Assembly (NCBI RefSeq): GCF_009870125.1
Contig: NC_046679.1
Span: 15,872,001-15,936,000, forward strand
DNA length: 64,000 bases
Direction of reading: 5' to 3'
Source: Drosophila pseudoobscura
Taxonomy: Eukaryota; Arthropoda; Insecta; Diptera; Drosophilidae
Shown in pieces: positions 1 through 10,330 of this stretch; within the stretch, counting starts at the first letter, position 1, and every line of letters begins with the position of its first letter. Position numbers and translations under genes: made by a program. The notes beneath the pieces were generated by a model, which was given only the letters and a program-made list of their open reading frames with translations, ran no database searches and had not been told where the DNA came from.

Positions 1-1400
1 CTTCGTTCCGCTTCTGTGACATGAAAACTTAATGACATAATTAACTGTTTGCGTTTGCGCTTTGAGGCGACGGCAGCTCAGCTGGCAGCTTGAAATCGCG
101 TATACGCCGTGATGTCTTGAGCCCAGATTTAAGAGCCTCGCGTGACCCATTTGGACATCGTATAGTCGGACATATTCAAGTGCAACCTTCGGCTGGGAAC
201 GTGTGTCACTTTATCAGCATGATTCTCACAAAAAGCCGTGACACAAAAACAAACTCAAATATAGCCAACGGCAGGCAATGGAACGGCTCTGATTGGCATT
301 GCGATTGGGTCTAGTGTCGGTGTCGGGGGCTGTCTGGCATTTTGACTGCCTCCCTCAACAGGAAATGGCTGTAAAAACATTTGAGCTCCCAACTTCCCTA
401 CAAATTAAGTTTGATGACTTGGCGCAAAAAGGCAGTTAGCAGGCGCGATTCCATTTCCGCCGCTTAACGTCATTAAAAGCGCTGAAATTGAAATTTCGGC
501 CAAGTGCTAAGCTACAAGGCTACAAACTAGAAGCAATCACAGACATCTCCCTATTTCCACTCACAAGCCCTCACCGACTGCCACAACAACAGCACAACAG
601 GAACCAGAACAGGAACAGGAGCAGGAACAGGAGAGAAATACTCAATTGGCTGCGTATGAAATGAAATTGTCAACTGCAATTAGCGCTCTTAATGCATCTT
701 TCGGATGCGAATTGACAGACTGACGGCCTCGGCTGCCAATCTGTTTGGCTTTTGGCCTGCCTGTCTGCTTGTCAGACCCGCTCAGGGCACGCATCCTGAA
801 GGACTCTGGCAAGGACAGACAGAAAGAGAGACGCCTTGCCACACGGCACTCAGACATGCATGCGTTGCTCACTCGCCTCTCCAAGTTGCACATTTAAAGA
901 CTGCGGCGACTCGAGTGCCCTTCTGACTACTGATGGTCCTTCACCTAACCCCTCACACACACACACCCAGACACCAACACACTTGAGAAAATGTTGTTTT
1001 GCCAGGATGTAAATTAAATAAACCCCAAAGATTACAAACTTATGGCAAGAGTGGACCTGGAATTAAATTCTTTACAAAGAACGTCATACAAATATGTAAG
1101 CAATGCTTGAGATTCTTCTACTCAAATTAAAATTATTCATTATAAAAATTCTCTTACTATTATTAAAAATTCATAAATTAACTGAAAGAATTACGACCCA
1201 TTCAGACTGCTTACGAAACGATTAAGATTTTCCAAACAAAAATTCTCGAATATGATTCGAAACGTGTATGACGTTTAATTTTATAATAAGGTACGAGTAC
1301 CTACTAAATATAGAAGATACATTAAAAGCCTAAACCGCCTACATATATAGTTTAAGTGCACCAAGTGCCTTGGTATAATATGCCTGCTGTATGTTATACA
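1..1400. other. Non-coding flank left of MtnE
   Basis: No open frame here has coding character; the short frames on both strands overlap each other and show no domain. There is an imperfect (AACAGG)n hexamer island at about 597-635 and a short CA run near 953-966. Sequence after about 1000 is strongly AT-rich. No RNA gene was recognised by eye. Confidence 0.6.
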
Positions 1401-1420
1401 GTATTGATCCTATTCTACGG

Positions 1421-1660
1421 TGGTTCTGGCGGATAGACGGACAGGACTATATCGTCTAAGCCCGATAGCCTAATCAAGAATCTTTACAAGGTATTTCTAT
1501 TTCATTTGTTCTTATTTATTTTATGTAGATTACAATATATATATTAAACCCCATTCCCCCCCATTCTAATTCCAAAGAATAATTCATGGAGCGAGGAACG
1601 CTTTCTTCTGGCTGTTACATATGTTTACCAAAGTCTAATCTGTCCCTATATTCTCTGAGT
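1421..1660. repeat. Degraded copy of a dispersed Drosophila repeat
   Basis: The stretch at 1434-1490 (gatagacggacaggactata, then tatcgtct and aatcaagaatct) and the stretch at 1583-1650 (gcgaggaacgctttcttc, then ggctgttacat) match, in order, the two halves of a short non-coding repeat I know from many Drosophila introns and intergenic regions. The usual core is gacggacagacatgg, then tatatcg, gatcaagaatatata, ggggtcgga and cttccttctg. About 90 bp of AT-rich sequence separates the halves here. A second copy lies at 59400-59660. Family membership is from memory. Confidence 0.5.
1564..1587 (+). repeat. 24-bp direct repeat, copy 1
   Basis: These 24 bases recur exactly at 1777-1800, 213 bp downstream. 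The repeat contains TTCCAAAGAA and ends in AATTCAT. Copy 1 overlaps the edge of the dispersed-repeat remnant, so it may mark a small local duplication. Confidence 0.8.
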
Positions 1661-1776
1661 TCCAGATATAGATATAGGTTGGGACATTTAAGGGATATTT
1701 ATATTCCAGTGCAAGAACTACATGTATGTAACTTCATGTACAATATTTTTATATAAGGTGTGCATTTAAGCGCCAT

Positions 1777-1800
1777 TTCTAATTCCAAAGAATAATTCAT
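1777..1800 (+). repeat. 24-bp direct repeat, copy 2
   Basis: This is an exact copy of bases 1564-1587. It lies just downstream of the MtnE polyadenylation signal, in the direction of MtnE transcription. Confidence 0.8.
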
Positions 1801-1832
1801 AGTATTTTGTTGAACTATAACATAATGTTTGT

Positions 1833-1838
1833 TTTATT
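1833..1838 (-). other. MtnE: MtnE polyadenylation signal
   Basis: TTTATT on the + strand reads AATAAA on the - strand, about 80 bases after the MtnE stop codon. This would give a short 3' UTR, as is usual for metallothionein transcripts. Confidence 0.55.
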
Positions 1839-1917
1839 TAGCTTCAGATTTGCATTAGGATCAGTCGGAGATTGGGGAACTAATTAAGTACTATTCATAT
1901 TACAAGTGACCGCACAA

Positions 1918-2105
1918 TCACTTGGCCTTGCAGCACTTGGCTCCTGTTTTGGCGGCGCATTGGCACTGGGTGTTACCGGCACAGGTACTTCCGCACTGGC
2001 CCGATGTGCACTGGCAGTCTGTAAGTGAAGAATTCGAATTATTAGAATTAAGTTTTAATAGTGTAGAATTTTTTACTCACTGTTTCCGCATCCTTTGCAA
2101 GGCAT
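1918..2105 (-). CDS. MtnE: Metallothionein E (two exons)
   Basis: Encodes a 41-residue cytosolic cysteine-rich protein that chelates copper, zinc and cadmium. Exon 1 is 2081-2105 (25 nt, ATG at 2105) and exon 2 is 1918-2018 (TGA at 1918-1920). The 62-nt intron has a GTGAGT donor and CTTACAG acceptor. The spliced protein begins MPCKGCGNNCQC and ends KCCKAK. Ten cysteines sit in Cys-X-Cys, Cys-X2-Cys and Cys-Cys arrangements. The MPCKGCGNNCQC start, the CAGN centre and the AAKTGAKCC tail match D. melanogaster MtnE rather than MtnB, MtnC or MtnD (comparison from memory). The intron splits codon 9 after its first base, exactly as in the neighbouring MtnD, which supports common origin. It is transcribed divergently from MtnD across a shared metal-response region. 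Confidence 0.93.
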
Positions 2106-2197
2106 CTTGTTGGTGTTTTTTTTCAATTTGACTGTTGAACGCTACGACTGGTTAAACCGTTGGAACTGTTTGATTCCGTTTGTCTGAAGAATGCTTG

Positions 2198-2205
2198 CTT
2201 TTATA
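2198..2205 (-). promoter_or_regulatory. MtnE: TATA box of MtnE
   Basis: CTTTTATA on the + strand reads TATAAAAG on the - strand, 93 bp upstream of the MtnE start codon. It is the left-hand TATA box of the divergent promoter pair. Confidence 0.8.
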
Positions 2206-2269
2206 CCCAGTCTGGGGCTATTGGAATTGTATGTTTCCATAGTTTCACTGCTGATTAGATAAGGAAGTC

Positions 2270-2276
2270 GTGTGCA
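2270..2276 (-). promoter_or_regulatory. Metal response element core (MRE a)
   Basis: GTGTGCA on the + strand is TGCACAC on the - strand, matching the MTF-1 core TGCRCNC. It is one of four such cores between the two divergent TATA boxes. Confidence 0.7.
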
Positions 2277-2292
2277 GTTTCACTCGTTCAGC

Positions 2293-2299
2293 GTGCGCA
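2293..2299 (-). promoter_or_regulatory. Metal response element core (MRE b)
   Basis: GTGCGCA on the + strand is TGCGCAC on the - strand, matching the MTF-1 core TGCRCNC. Confidence 0.75.
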
Positions 2300-2343
2300 A
2301 AAAATTTACGCGTTTCTTTGCCCACAGAGAGATAAAGCCGCTT

Positions 2344-2350
2344 TGCGCAC
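2344..2350 (+). promoter_or_regulatory. Metal response element core (MRE c)
   Basis: TGCGCAC followed by GCCCC on the + strand fits the MTF-1 core with the usual GC-rich 3' flank. It is the best MRE of the four. Confidence 0.8.
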
Positions 2351-2405
2351 GCCCCCTGATAAGCCCACATAGAAGGAACATATCGACCGGAGTTCACTTC
2401 TGGTG

Positions 2406-2412
2406 GTGTGCA
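2406..2412 (-). promoter_or_regulatory. Metal response element core (MRE d)
   Basis: GTGTGCA on the + strand is TGCACAC on the - strand. It lies 25 bp upstream of the MtnD TATA box. Confidence 0.7.
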
Positions 2413-2436
2413 AAGTCAAACACACACTTGCAGGGC

Positions 2437-2443
2437 TATAAAA
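2437..2443 (+). promoter_or_regulatory. MtnD: TATA box of MtnD
   Basis: TATAAAA, 106 bp upstream of the MtnD start codon. A transcription start is expected near 2467. Confidence 0.8.
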
Positions 2444-2542
2444 CGGCAGTCTCTCCTCTGGATGCATCAGAAATCGTTTGCTAGCAGCAAAGGCAATAAA
2501 CTCAGTTTCTAAATCTTACAAAAACTAATTCCAAAAACAAAA

Positions 2543-2743
2543 ATGGGTTGCAAGGCTTGCGGAACAAGTAAGTTTTAATACATAAAAACGGAGAGTGAAT
2601 GTATAAATAGTAAGCCATTGATCTGATCCACAGACTGCCAGTGCTCGGCCACCAAGTGCGGCGACAACTGCGCCTGCAGCCAGCAATGTCAATGCGCCTG
2701 CAAGAACGGACCCAAGGATAAGTGTTGTTCCACCAAGAACTAA
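2543..2743 (+). CDS. MtnD: Metallothionein D (two exons)
   Basis: Encodes a 44-residue metal-binding protein. Exon 1 is 2543-2567 (25 nt) and exon 2 is 2634-2743 (TAA at 2741-2743, with a second TAA directly after). The 66-nt intron has a GTAAGT donor and CCACAG acceptor. The spliced protein starts MGCKACGTNCQC, contains KCGDNCACSQQCQCAC and ends DKCCSTKN. It has twelve cysteines, mostly in Cys-X-Cys or Cys-X2-Cys pairs. The MGCKACGTNCQCSATKCGDN start is characteristic of Drosophila MtnD (from memory). As in MtnE, the intron falls after the first base of the codon-9 Asn. The promoter carries MRE cores and a TATA box, so induction by copper, cadmium or zinc through MTF-1 is expected. Confidence 0.95.
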
Positions 2744-2812
2744 TAAGGAATACATCAGATTCTCTGGCATACACAGTGATTCGTTGGCATTTAAAAATAT
2801 GTAAACTTTCGG

Positions 2813-2818
2813 AATAAA
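2813..2818 (+). other. MtnD: MtnD polyadenylation signal
   Basis: AATAAA 70 bp after the MtnD stop. A second AATAAA-like run follows at about 2829-2835. Confidence 0.6.
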
Positions 2819-2842
2819 CTTTATGGATTAATAAAAAAAAAC

Positions 2843-2875
2843 TTTATTTTTTAGTTTTAAAATCAAATCTTTATT
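2843..2875 (-). other. Stat92E: Probable Stat92E polyadenylation signals
   Basis: TTTATT at 2843-2848 and again at 2870-2875 reads AATAAA on the - strand. No other gene lies between here and Stat92E, so these are the natural 3' ends of its transcript. They sit within 60 bp of the MtnD signal, making the two genes convergent. Confidence 0.45.
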
Positions 2876-4436
2876 GGCCATTTTGACAAGAATAGTTCTT
2901 TAGTTGTTTCCCACAAATATATTTCCAAATTGGACACACAATTAGCGCTTTTGAAATTACATTTAAAACACAATGTCAACATTTAAATACATTGAATACA
3001 TTTCCCAATATCAACTTTGTTTCTAAACGAGCATTGCACAATACACGTAACATAGTAGTAGTACATACATATCTAGTACATAGAAGTGCGCTCGGGTGTA
3101 TCTGTGTTTCTTTTTGGGGAATGTGTGTGTGTGTTCTTGTGTGCGTTAGTTTTACGATTACAAATTTAAAACTTTACGTTACACAGATTAGGATTTTCGT
3201 TTAGTTCAAATTGAATTTCTTTTACAATATCAAATACACAATCGTCTGCCCTGTCTCTTGGCATGTAGATATTTAAAAATAGTTCTTGAATTATTTATTT
3301 ATTTGTTTGGGTGGTTTTATTTTTGGGCGGTCTGTACTTAAGTCTTATAAAATTCTTACGGTTCACGGTACAAAGCTTAGTGTAGCATAATGTAGGATAT
3401 AGTGTATAGTGTAGTGTTTTATGGTTGTGTAGAAAAAATATTATGCTCTTGTTACTCATATATAATGTACATATGTATTTCGTGTTCTCCTCGTGTTTCT
3501 CCATAAAAACTGACTAAAGGCAATCGCATTTGTCGCATTTGAAATGCATTGCAAACTGTGCCCTGGACTCTCAAAACTCAAAACTCATACTCAAACACAA
3601 ACAATTAAAAATATACACGGATCGGTTAGATTTTTGCGCATTTTCAGCATTGGAAGCCAATAAAGGGGGCAGTAGGGTTCTAAAGGGTTCTCTCACATAA
3701 AGCATTTCACAATATTATGTAAATAATACAATTAAAACTAAAATGCAATTAAAATTTGCCTTCGCTGCTCCTTCGTTTAACTTAGACCTTAACTCGAAGG
3801 TAGTTTAGTTGGTAAGATTTGATAGTTGGTTTAAAAATAAATCCTTTAAAATTACAATCAAAATCAAAAATTTAGATTCAACAAATAGTTACTCGCTAAC
3901 TAAATCGATTCTCTCGTCACAATTCGTCGTAAAATGAATGCTTTGTCACACAGTATTTAAACAAATTAAAAATATATCGTATTGTATGTATAAAAAAAAT
4001 ATATATGTAGTGTATAAAAAACGAATAACATGCGGACACACTCCAATGGAAAACCTTAAAGTTATCCATAGATCACACATAATTAGAATCGTAATAGATA
4101 CAATTAATTGGCTGCTGTGTGCTGCAGGTGTTTTTTGTTTTGTGTTTAGGGTGTGGTGGCAATTTGCATGCATTGCTCTTGGTAGAGTTGTTTGTCGTTT
4201 CACAAATGCTGCAAGAACAGAATAGAATCGATTAACATAGTGTTTGATTAAACGAAGGAAAAGGAAACTAAAGTCAATGCGCTATTGTTTAATTTTAGGC
4301 GATAGGTACACGAGTATAATTGTTGTACACATATTTATAAATTTACCTATAATCTGTATATAAACTGAAATAATTCTTTATGTAAATTCGTAATTCGTTT
4401 CATTCCCTGTATTTACGTCTATCTAGTCTTACAATG
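2876..4436 (-). other. Stat92E: Probable 3' UTR of Stat92E
   Basis: About 1.6 kb of very AT-rich sequence with no coding-like frame, lying between the last Stat92E exons and the polyadenylation signals near 2870. The length and composition suit a regulated Drosophila 3' UTR. The boundaries are inferred. Confidence 0.45.
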
Positions 4437-4491
4437 CTAATCGGATCCTTGACCAGTGAAACCAGGCGTAGTACCATCCGCGGAGTCCATC
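4437..4491 (-). CDS. Stat92E: Candidate alternative terminal exon of Stat92E
   Basis: On the - strand an AG acceptor (ATCGAAG) at 4492-4493 is followed by one base and then 17 codons and a TAG at 4437-4439, encoding MDSADGTTPGFTGQGSD. Exon 7 of Stat92E ends in phase with two bases (AG) left over, so splicing it here gives AGG and stays in frame. It would replace the 22-residue tail encoded by 4992-5058. Codon use is coding-like and the island stands out from the AT-rich UTR around it. It could be chance, because the polypyrimidine tract is only moderate. Confidence 0.45.
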
Positions 4492-4991
4492 CTTCGATGC
4501 AAAACAAGAACTCGTTTAATTATGTATAGCGTGAAACGGCAATTAACTTTTCAAATACATTTAACAACAAACATTTAATATTTGAATATTAGCATAATAA
4601 ATAGCTTGTTTTTTTGTAACATTTTCCGCACTCTGTATAACGATTATTAATGTATATTTTACCTAAGACTCGATGCGTTTCTTCGTTCGTTGTCTTTTAT
4701 ATCATTTTCTCTGAGCAAAAATACAACTACTATAATGTGTACTGTATAATACTTTTGAGGTGTGGATAATGGGTACGAAATAAAGAGAGTTCGAATACAT
4801 ACCAAAACTAAACATGCCACAACGATGCATTCCCAAAATCTTACAATTACATTTTAGGTAAAAACTTTACGATAAAAACTTCTTTAAAAAGCAGTTCCAC
4901 GATGGCTGCAATCGCTGCTGGGGGGAAGGGGGTATATCTATATCGTCTAGGTCGGGGGGGGAGGGCATCCACACGGCACACTTTCAATTGT

Positions 4992-7900
4992 TTATATAAT
5001 CTGTTTATACACATCGGCAAAGTTCACATCGAAATCCGCCATTGCAAAGTCACCGGAACTAAAATACATGGTGATTTTTGTGGATAAAAATTAGAAGGAA
5101 AGAAAAATAAATATTAATAATGAAAAAGAAATAGGTTGGAAAATATCGTGCAAATGGTAGGAGTGGTTAGTGGAAAATGAAAGGGGTTTATGTGGGTTAG
5201 TTTCTTTGTGGCAAAAATGGATAGATATGGGGTATGGCAGAGAAAGCAAATGGAATGTTTGTGTCCCTAAAAGTATCTCTTTTTTCCAAAAATTTGTTTA
5301 AACAACAATAACATTTCGATCAAAAAATGACAACAGCAACAAGCAAGCAATCAATCAATTTATCTAGCAGGCAAACAGCAGGACAATTAGTTCAAGAAAT
5401 GCATGCAAGAAAATTAAATTCAATTCAATTATAGCCAATCGCAATTTTGTTGGACTGCATTTCCCTTAATATTCTTAATATTAAAAATTAATTTGTTATG
5501 CTGCTTCGTTGGTTGCTGGTTTCAGCCTAGAGATTTCAGATTTACAGGTGCATGATGGTGCTATTCTGCAAGCTGCGTTCATAGCCAAAATATATAGAAA
5601 AAGGAGAATGGAAGAATGGTTAGAGGAAAATCATTTATTTGTTAAAGCCAATTATTGCTTGACTAGGCGTTTTGACCAATTCGCGGCTGAAAAAGTCTAA
5701 AAAGATGGCAATACTTTGAAAAAACAAATAGACTATCAAAACATAAACAATGCATACAATTTGAGCTTATATTCGACATATGTATATCTCTTATATACTG
5801 AGCTAGCGACCAGTTAAATGGCTATTGTTAATACGGTTTTTTGGGGGGCGCAGGGCATCTGAAACGGATCTGATATGATGAATGCGAGGGGTTAGCGTGG
5901 CTTTGCGTGGCGTGACGTGACGTGACGGAAGACGAGTGCTGCTGATAATATGGTGGTGTTGGTTGGAATGAGCATGAGCTGATGGATCGAACGATTTATT
6001 GAGGGGTCGGAATCAACGTCTCGGCGAATCAATCAGATGGAGGGAGAGAGAGCAGCTCAGCGAACAGCATACAGCAGTCGGCAGAAGAGGTTTTGGGTGG
6101 AATCTGATCGAGGATAGTGATCTTTGGATGCGGAATATCATACTTAAATAGTTATACCTCGCGGAAAGTGGGGATTTACACGTTGCACTCATAATGGTGG
6201 CAATGATCTCACGGGATACGGGATCATCGGGTGATGTGTCCGCCACATATCTCTCTATGGCATCTAACACACAGCTATCATCCGAATCAGAGTCCTCTGG
6301 GCTGTGGTACACCAACAGAACACCCAAAAAATCAACCGATGGTATACAATTGGAGAATGAAAATAAACAAATCGTACAATAAGTGGGGCTGTGTTGTAAT
6401 TAATTTAAATAAATTGGGGAACGGGCTGTGGCTTGGGGATTGAGAGCTCTACAAAGAGCCCATTGTGGGTGTTCAATCATATCAGTTTTATTTACAAATT
6501 TCCTGGTAGGCGCTCGGTTAGTCAGGCAGAGTCTCCTCCCCTTTCTTTTTTCTCGAATTCAAAGTATTGCAATCTTAGTAAAACTTTTGACAAAATCATA
6601 AACAAAACAACGCAAAAGCAAAGCAAATCAAATTTAAGGAAAGACCAAAGACCAAGGGTCTTCGTGCGGAGCTGTTAAGTTTTAATCAGTTTTTTTCTGG
6701 GGGCGGAGGGGGAGTCATATCACATCATAGAACAATAGTCTTGTTGCGGTGTTGCAGAGATGCATGTTAGCTGTGTGTGTCTGGGGCATCGGTCATGCAT
6801 CGAAACTTACTTTCCCATTGACATGCTACTATCCTGCGGCGGAGATGGTATGGGATGCTGTGGTGTCCCAATAATGGAACCATTATCTCCAATCGCATTG
6901 CGTACCTGGACGTGTAACGTGCTTCTCACATAGCCGGCTTTGGGTTCTATCAAAATTCAAATTTCAATTAGCAAACAAAACCCGTATTTACTCGATTCGA
7001 GGGGGAAATCATATACCATTCGTACCATCACGAGCTGAGTAGAACTCGCCAAATGCGCGATCCCGTTCCTGGGGCACTCCATTGGTGTCGCTCGGATGTA
7101 GCCACCGCAGCATATGCAAGTCGCGTATGCGATCGGCCAGGTTGAGGATCTGAAAATCACGTGCAGTCCATGGCGAAAGCATGGTAACCGATCCGTATTC
7201 ATTAACATAGGCAATGGTAACGCCACCTGCAATAAAGGATCACACATTAATATCCATCTATCTGCATACATCAATCAACTGATCCAACCCAATTCGCTGT
7301 CGGAGAAGCGCAACAGAAAGGTGCCAATGCCCGTGGCCGAACGCATGAGATCATCCTGCGCCTTGGCCTTGTTGATAAAGCCCATAATGCAGCTGGCCTT
7401 CCACATGCCCATCAGATGGTCTTTCGTGAGTTTCATGATGGCAAAGAACCATTCCCAAAAGGTGAAGTTGCGATCGGGCAGCGGCTCCTTGCAGAACTGA
7501 TTCCACGTAATATAATCACTACGCTCATCGCGCTGCAGCTTCTCAACTGAAACATGAAGCAGGAAGGAAGAGAAATATTTCAGTAACAGAACTGACGAAC
7601 GGAACCAAAAAATCTGGACTCACAGAGAAAGTCCAGGTTATCCCTGGTCAGGGCCCGCTGTGTGCTTGACCCAAATTTGGTATTAAGCGCCACCGAGAGC
7701 TGGGCCCAGGTCACGCGATCGGTGATCGCAAACGGTTCCCGTACAATATCCGCAAAGGCATTGTCCCAGGTGATGGTGGCCCACGACTGTGGCTCCTGGT
7801 TGCCATGAACAATCACCACCACCGGCAACGACAGGGTCCACACACGAATCTGGTAATCGTTGACTGTGGTCGTCGCATAGAAGAACAGGGCAAACTTCTC

Positions 7901-9401
7901 GTCCATTACGCTCTCGGTGCCCTTCTTTTCGGCCCGCTTGATCTTCTTCAGCTGCATGTTCCTGAAGCTGGCCGAGAAGATGTGGTTATTCTGTTGGTAT
8001 TCCATGGTGCTGGAGCAGTTCTGTATTTCTCCCGAAGACTGACCAGCCAGGGTGCTGTCCATTTGGGTGCCGCGGGTAACGAAACGATTTGCCTGGTTCT
8101 CTGCAAACGGGGAGGGAGTGGGAGGGAATGATTAGTAAATGCCGGTAGATATCTCTATGGGGACGCTTACCCGACATGATGATGCACTCAATGGTGGGCG
8201 GATTATTGTGTATCCCCAATTGGGAGCCGATCAGCCAGCGGACAGAGGCCGCAAAGCGCGTATTTGTCTTCATCACCTGTGGCGGCTGTTTGTCCACAAT
8301 GAAGGCGGCACACACCAGATTCTTTTGTGCACCTCTCACCCGCTCGAGCAGATTGTTCAGTTCTGGCTCGTCGTTGACGAGATGCACACGAAGCGTCTCT
8401 TTGACGGCCGCCAGGAGGTGGCCAATAAAGGATTCGAGTAGCTCGAAGCAACGCTGAATCTGATCAAGAGTGCTCTCTTGGAAAGGGGCCCCATTGCCGG
8501 CCAGCGCCTGTTGACGGCGCCAGTTATTCAGTTCGCTGATAATCAGCTCCTGCAGCGGCTCGTAGCATATATAGCTCCGGCATAGGGCCGTCACAATGGC
8601 CGCTTTCTCCGTCATCAGGCATTTGAACGCCTCCTCGGGATTTGGGGATCCTGTGGAGTTCAGCATGTAGCTGTAGTTCTGGACGAGCATCTTCAGGGAG
8701 TTGCCGCAGGCGCTGAATTCATTAAAGTACTGCAGTATCTGATGCTCGATCTCGAACAGCTCCACCTTTGCCGTGCCTAGCGCATTGTGAATGACTCCCA
8801 AACCGGCGCCAACCGCTGGCTGAACGGCCATCATTTCACTGGGATCCATGTAGCCGGATGGATTGTTCATGTTGTAGGGACTGAGGGGCATCGATGGACC
8901 TGGTGTAGCCACACTCTTCTCCGTCGCTAGCTGCAGCTCTTTTTGTAATCCGCCGCGCAAATGCGTGTACAGCTCGAGGGCAGAGGTGCGCTGGATTTGG
9001 GTGCAAAGCTCTACCACTCGGTACTTGAGTGCCTGATCGCTGGCCGTGCGCGTCGAGAGTAGCTTCTGTTGCAGATCCTCGTTGAACTTGAGGGCCACGC
9101 GCTCCAGTTGTTCCGCAGAGTTTGGTGTGATCTGTTCGGACCTGTATGAGGAGGGGTGGGACTATTATTATTTGAATTTTTGAATGAAGCAGTTTTCTAG
9201 TTCTAGATCTGATCAATGCCCGCCCACATCCCGACATCAACTGCTGCCAGCCACCCCCACGATATGATCTACTCACATTATTCTGTCTTCGATCCAGGCC
9301 GCCAAGCAGAGACGCAGGTCGAAGAGACCCTTCTCATCGTAGTAGGCTGCCATACGAGCCTCGCAGTCGGCATGGCTGGAGATGCGCTTCCACAGGCTCA
9401 T
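4992..9401 (-). CDS. Stat92E: Stat92E, JAK/STAT transcription factor (eight coding exons)
   Basis: Latent cytoplasmic transcription factor activated by tyrosine phosphorylation downstream of Domeless/Hopscotch. Coding exons, 5' to 3' on the - strand: 9277-9401, 8171-9141, 7624-8100, 7289-7546, 7026-7226, 6811-6946, 6158-6301 and 4992-5058. All phases join, giving 792 codons (D. melanogaster about 761). Residues 1-120 are the STAT N-domain (starts MSLWKRISSHADCEARMAAYY). About 130-365 are the coiled coil (QITPNSAEQLERVALKF onward). About 366-525 are the DNA-binding fold (SLPVVVIVHGNQEPQSWATI). The SH2 domain spans about 570-665, with phosphotyrosine-binding Arg in GTFLLRFSDSE. The activating tyrosine is about residue 683 in PKAGYVRSTL. 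The tail is acidic and ends VNFADVYKQII. The donor after exon 4 (GTTGGA) is unusual but required by frame. Confidence 0.95.
5059..6157 (-). other. Stat92E: Last intron of Stat92E
   Basis: A 1.1-kb intron with a GTATAAC donor and TATTTTAG acceptor. It has no coding-like content. A (GTGAC)n run at about 5905-5926 contains TGACGTGA-type sites. It would also hold the splice choice for the alternative terminal exon at 4437-4491. Confidence 0.7.
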
Positions 9402-10079
9402 GCTCCTACCCGATGTTCTATCTCTCTCTCTATTGATGATGTGATTCTTATTCGATTCGATTTGTGGGATGAGTGTGTGGATGCTTTTTGTTTAGCTGGG
9501 ACACAGCTGAATGGATATTTTGGGTATATTGTGATCTGTTTTCAGTTGCTCGCTCAACGTCCGGCTGACTTCCAACAAGCAAATGAATCTGAGTCGTCCA
9601 TAAAATGCACTCGTTACATGCAAACGATATCTGCGCTCTGTTTGGATTTTGGTATTCGTTTTCGTTTTCGCTTTCGATAGATTTAGAATTGCTTAGGAAA
9701 CTATAAATACACAAGCATATGGTACATTTTTTTGTGATAAGTGCGAGATTTTAGCCTAAGATGATTGTATCCCATGCAACCAATATACTATATTGTACAT
9801 ATATAATATTTTAAGTGCTATTGCGCGCAACAAATTGAATAATGTGGGGACGTAATGAGATTGATGTTTAATGTTTGATGTCCGGATTAGTGGGTCAGAG
9901 ATCAATGGGTCTATGTGAATTTTTGTGAATTTACTAATCCATATACATATTGAGTATTATCAGTGAATATATCAGTGACTATAAATTTGTTCTCAATGTA
10001 TGATCTTCTGCGGCCTGTGCTTTTGTCCCCGTTACTTTTCTGGACAGTAACCTAACCTAACGTATATTTCTGTACTCCT

Positions 10080-10330
10080 CTGAGTGATTGAGAGAGAGTA
10101 CTCTCGCTCAGAGAGTATCATAAAAGCGAGGCAATAAAAGAACTTAGTCCTAAGGGCAAGAGAGAGAGAAAGAGAGAGATAGAGAGAGAGAGGGAAATGT
10201 GTGGCTTGTCATTGTATAGCTGTACTGCACTCGAGAGAGTACGTCGTGGGAGAGGATGCTTTCGCTCAGAGAGGAGAGACGATTGCGGTCCTTGAGTGCG
10301 TGTTTCTGAGTGCGAGTGAGAGGGAAAGGT
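10080..10330. promoter_or_regulatory. GAGA-rich block
   Basis: Contains a long GAGA run at 10157-10195, the palindrome GAGAGTACTCTC near 10094, and two copies of TCGCTCAGAGAG about 155 bp apart. Such clusters bind GAGA factor/CLAMP-type proteins and often mark Drosophila promoters or enhancers. No start codon context or TATA box points to a particular gene, so an internal Stat92E promoter is only a possibility. Confidence 0.35.
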
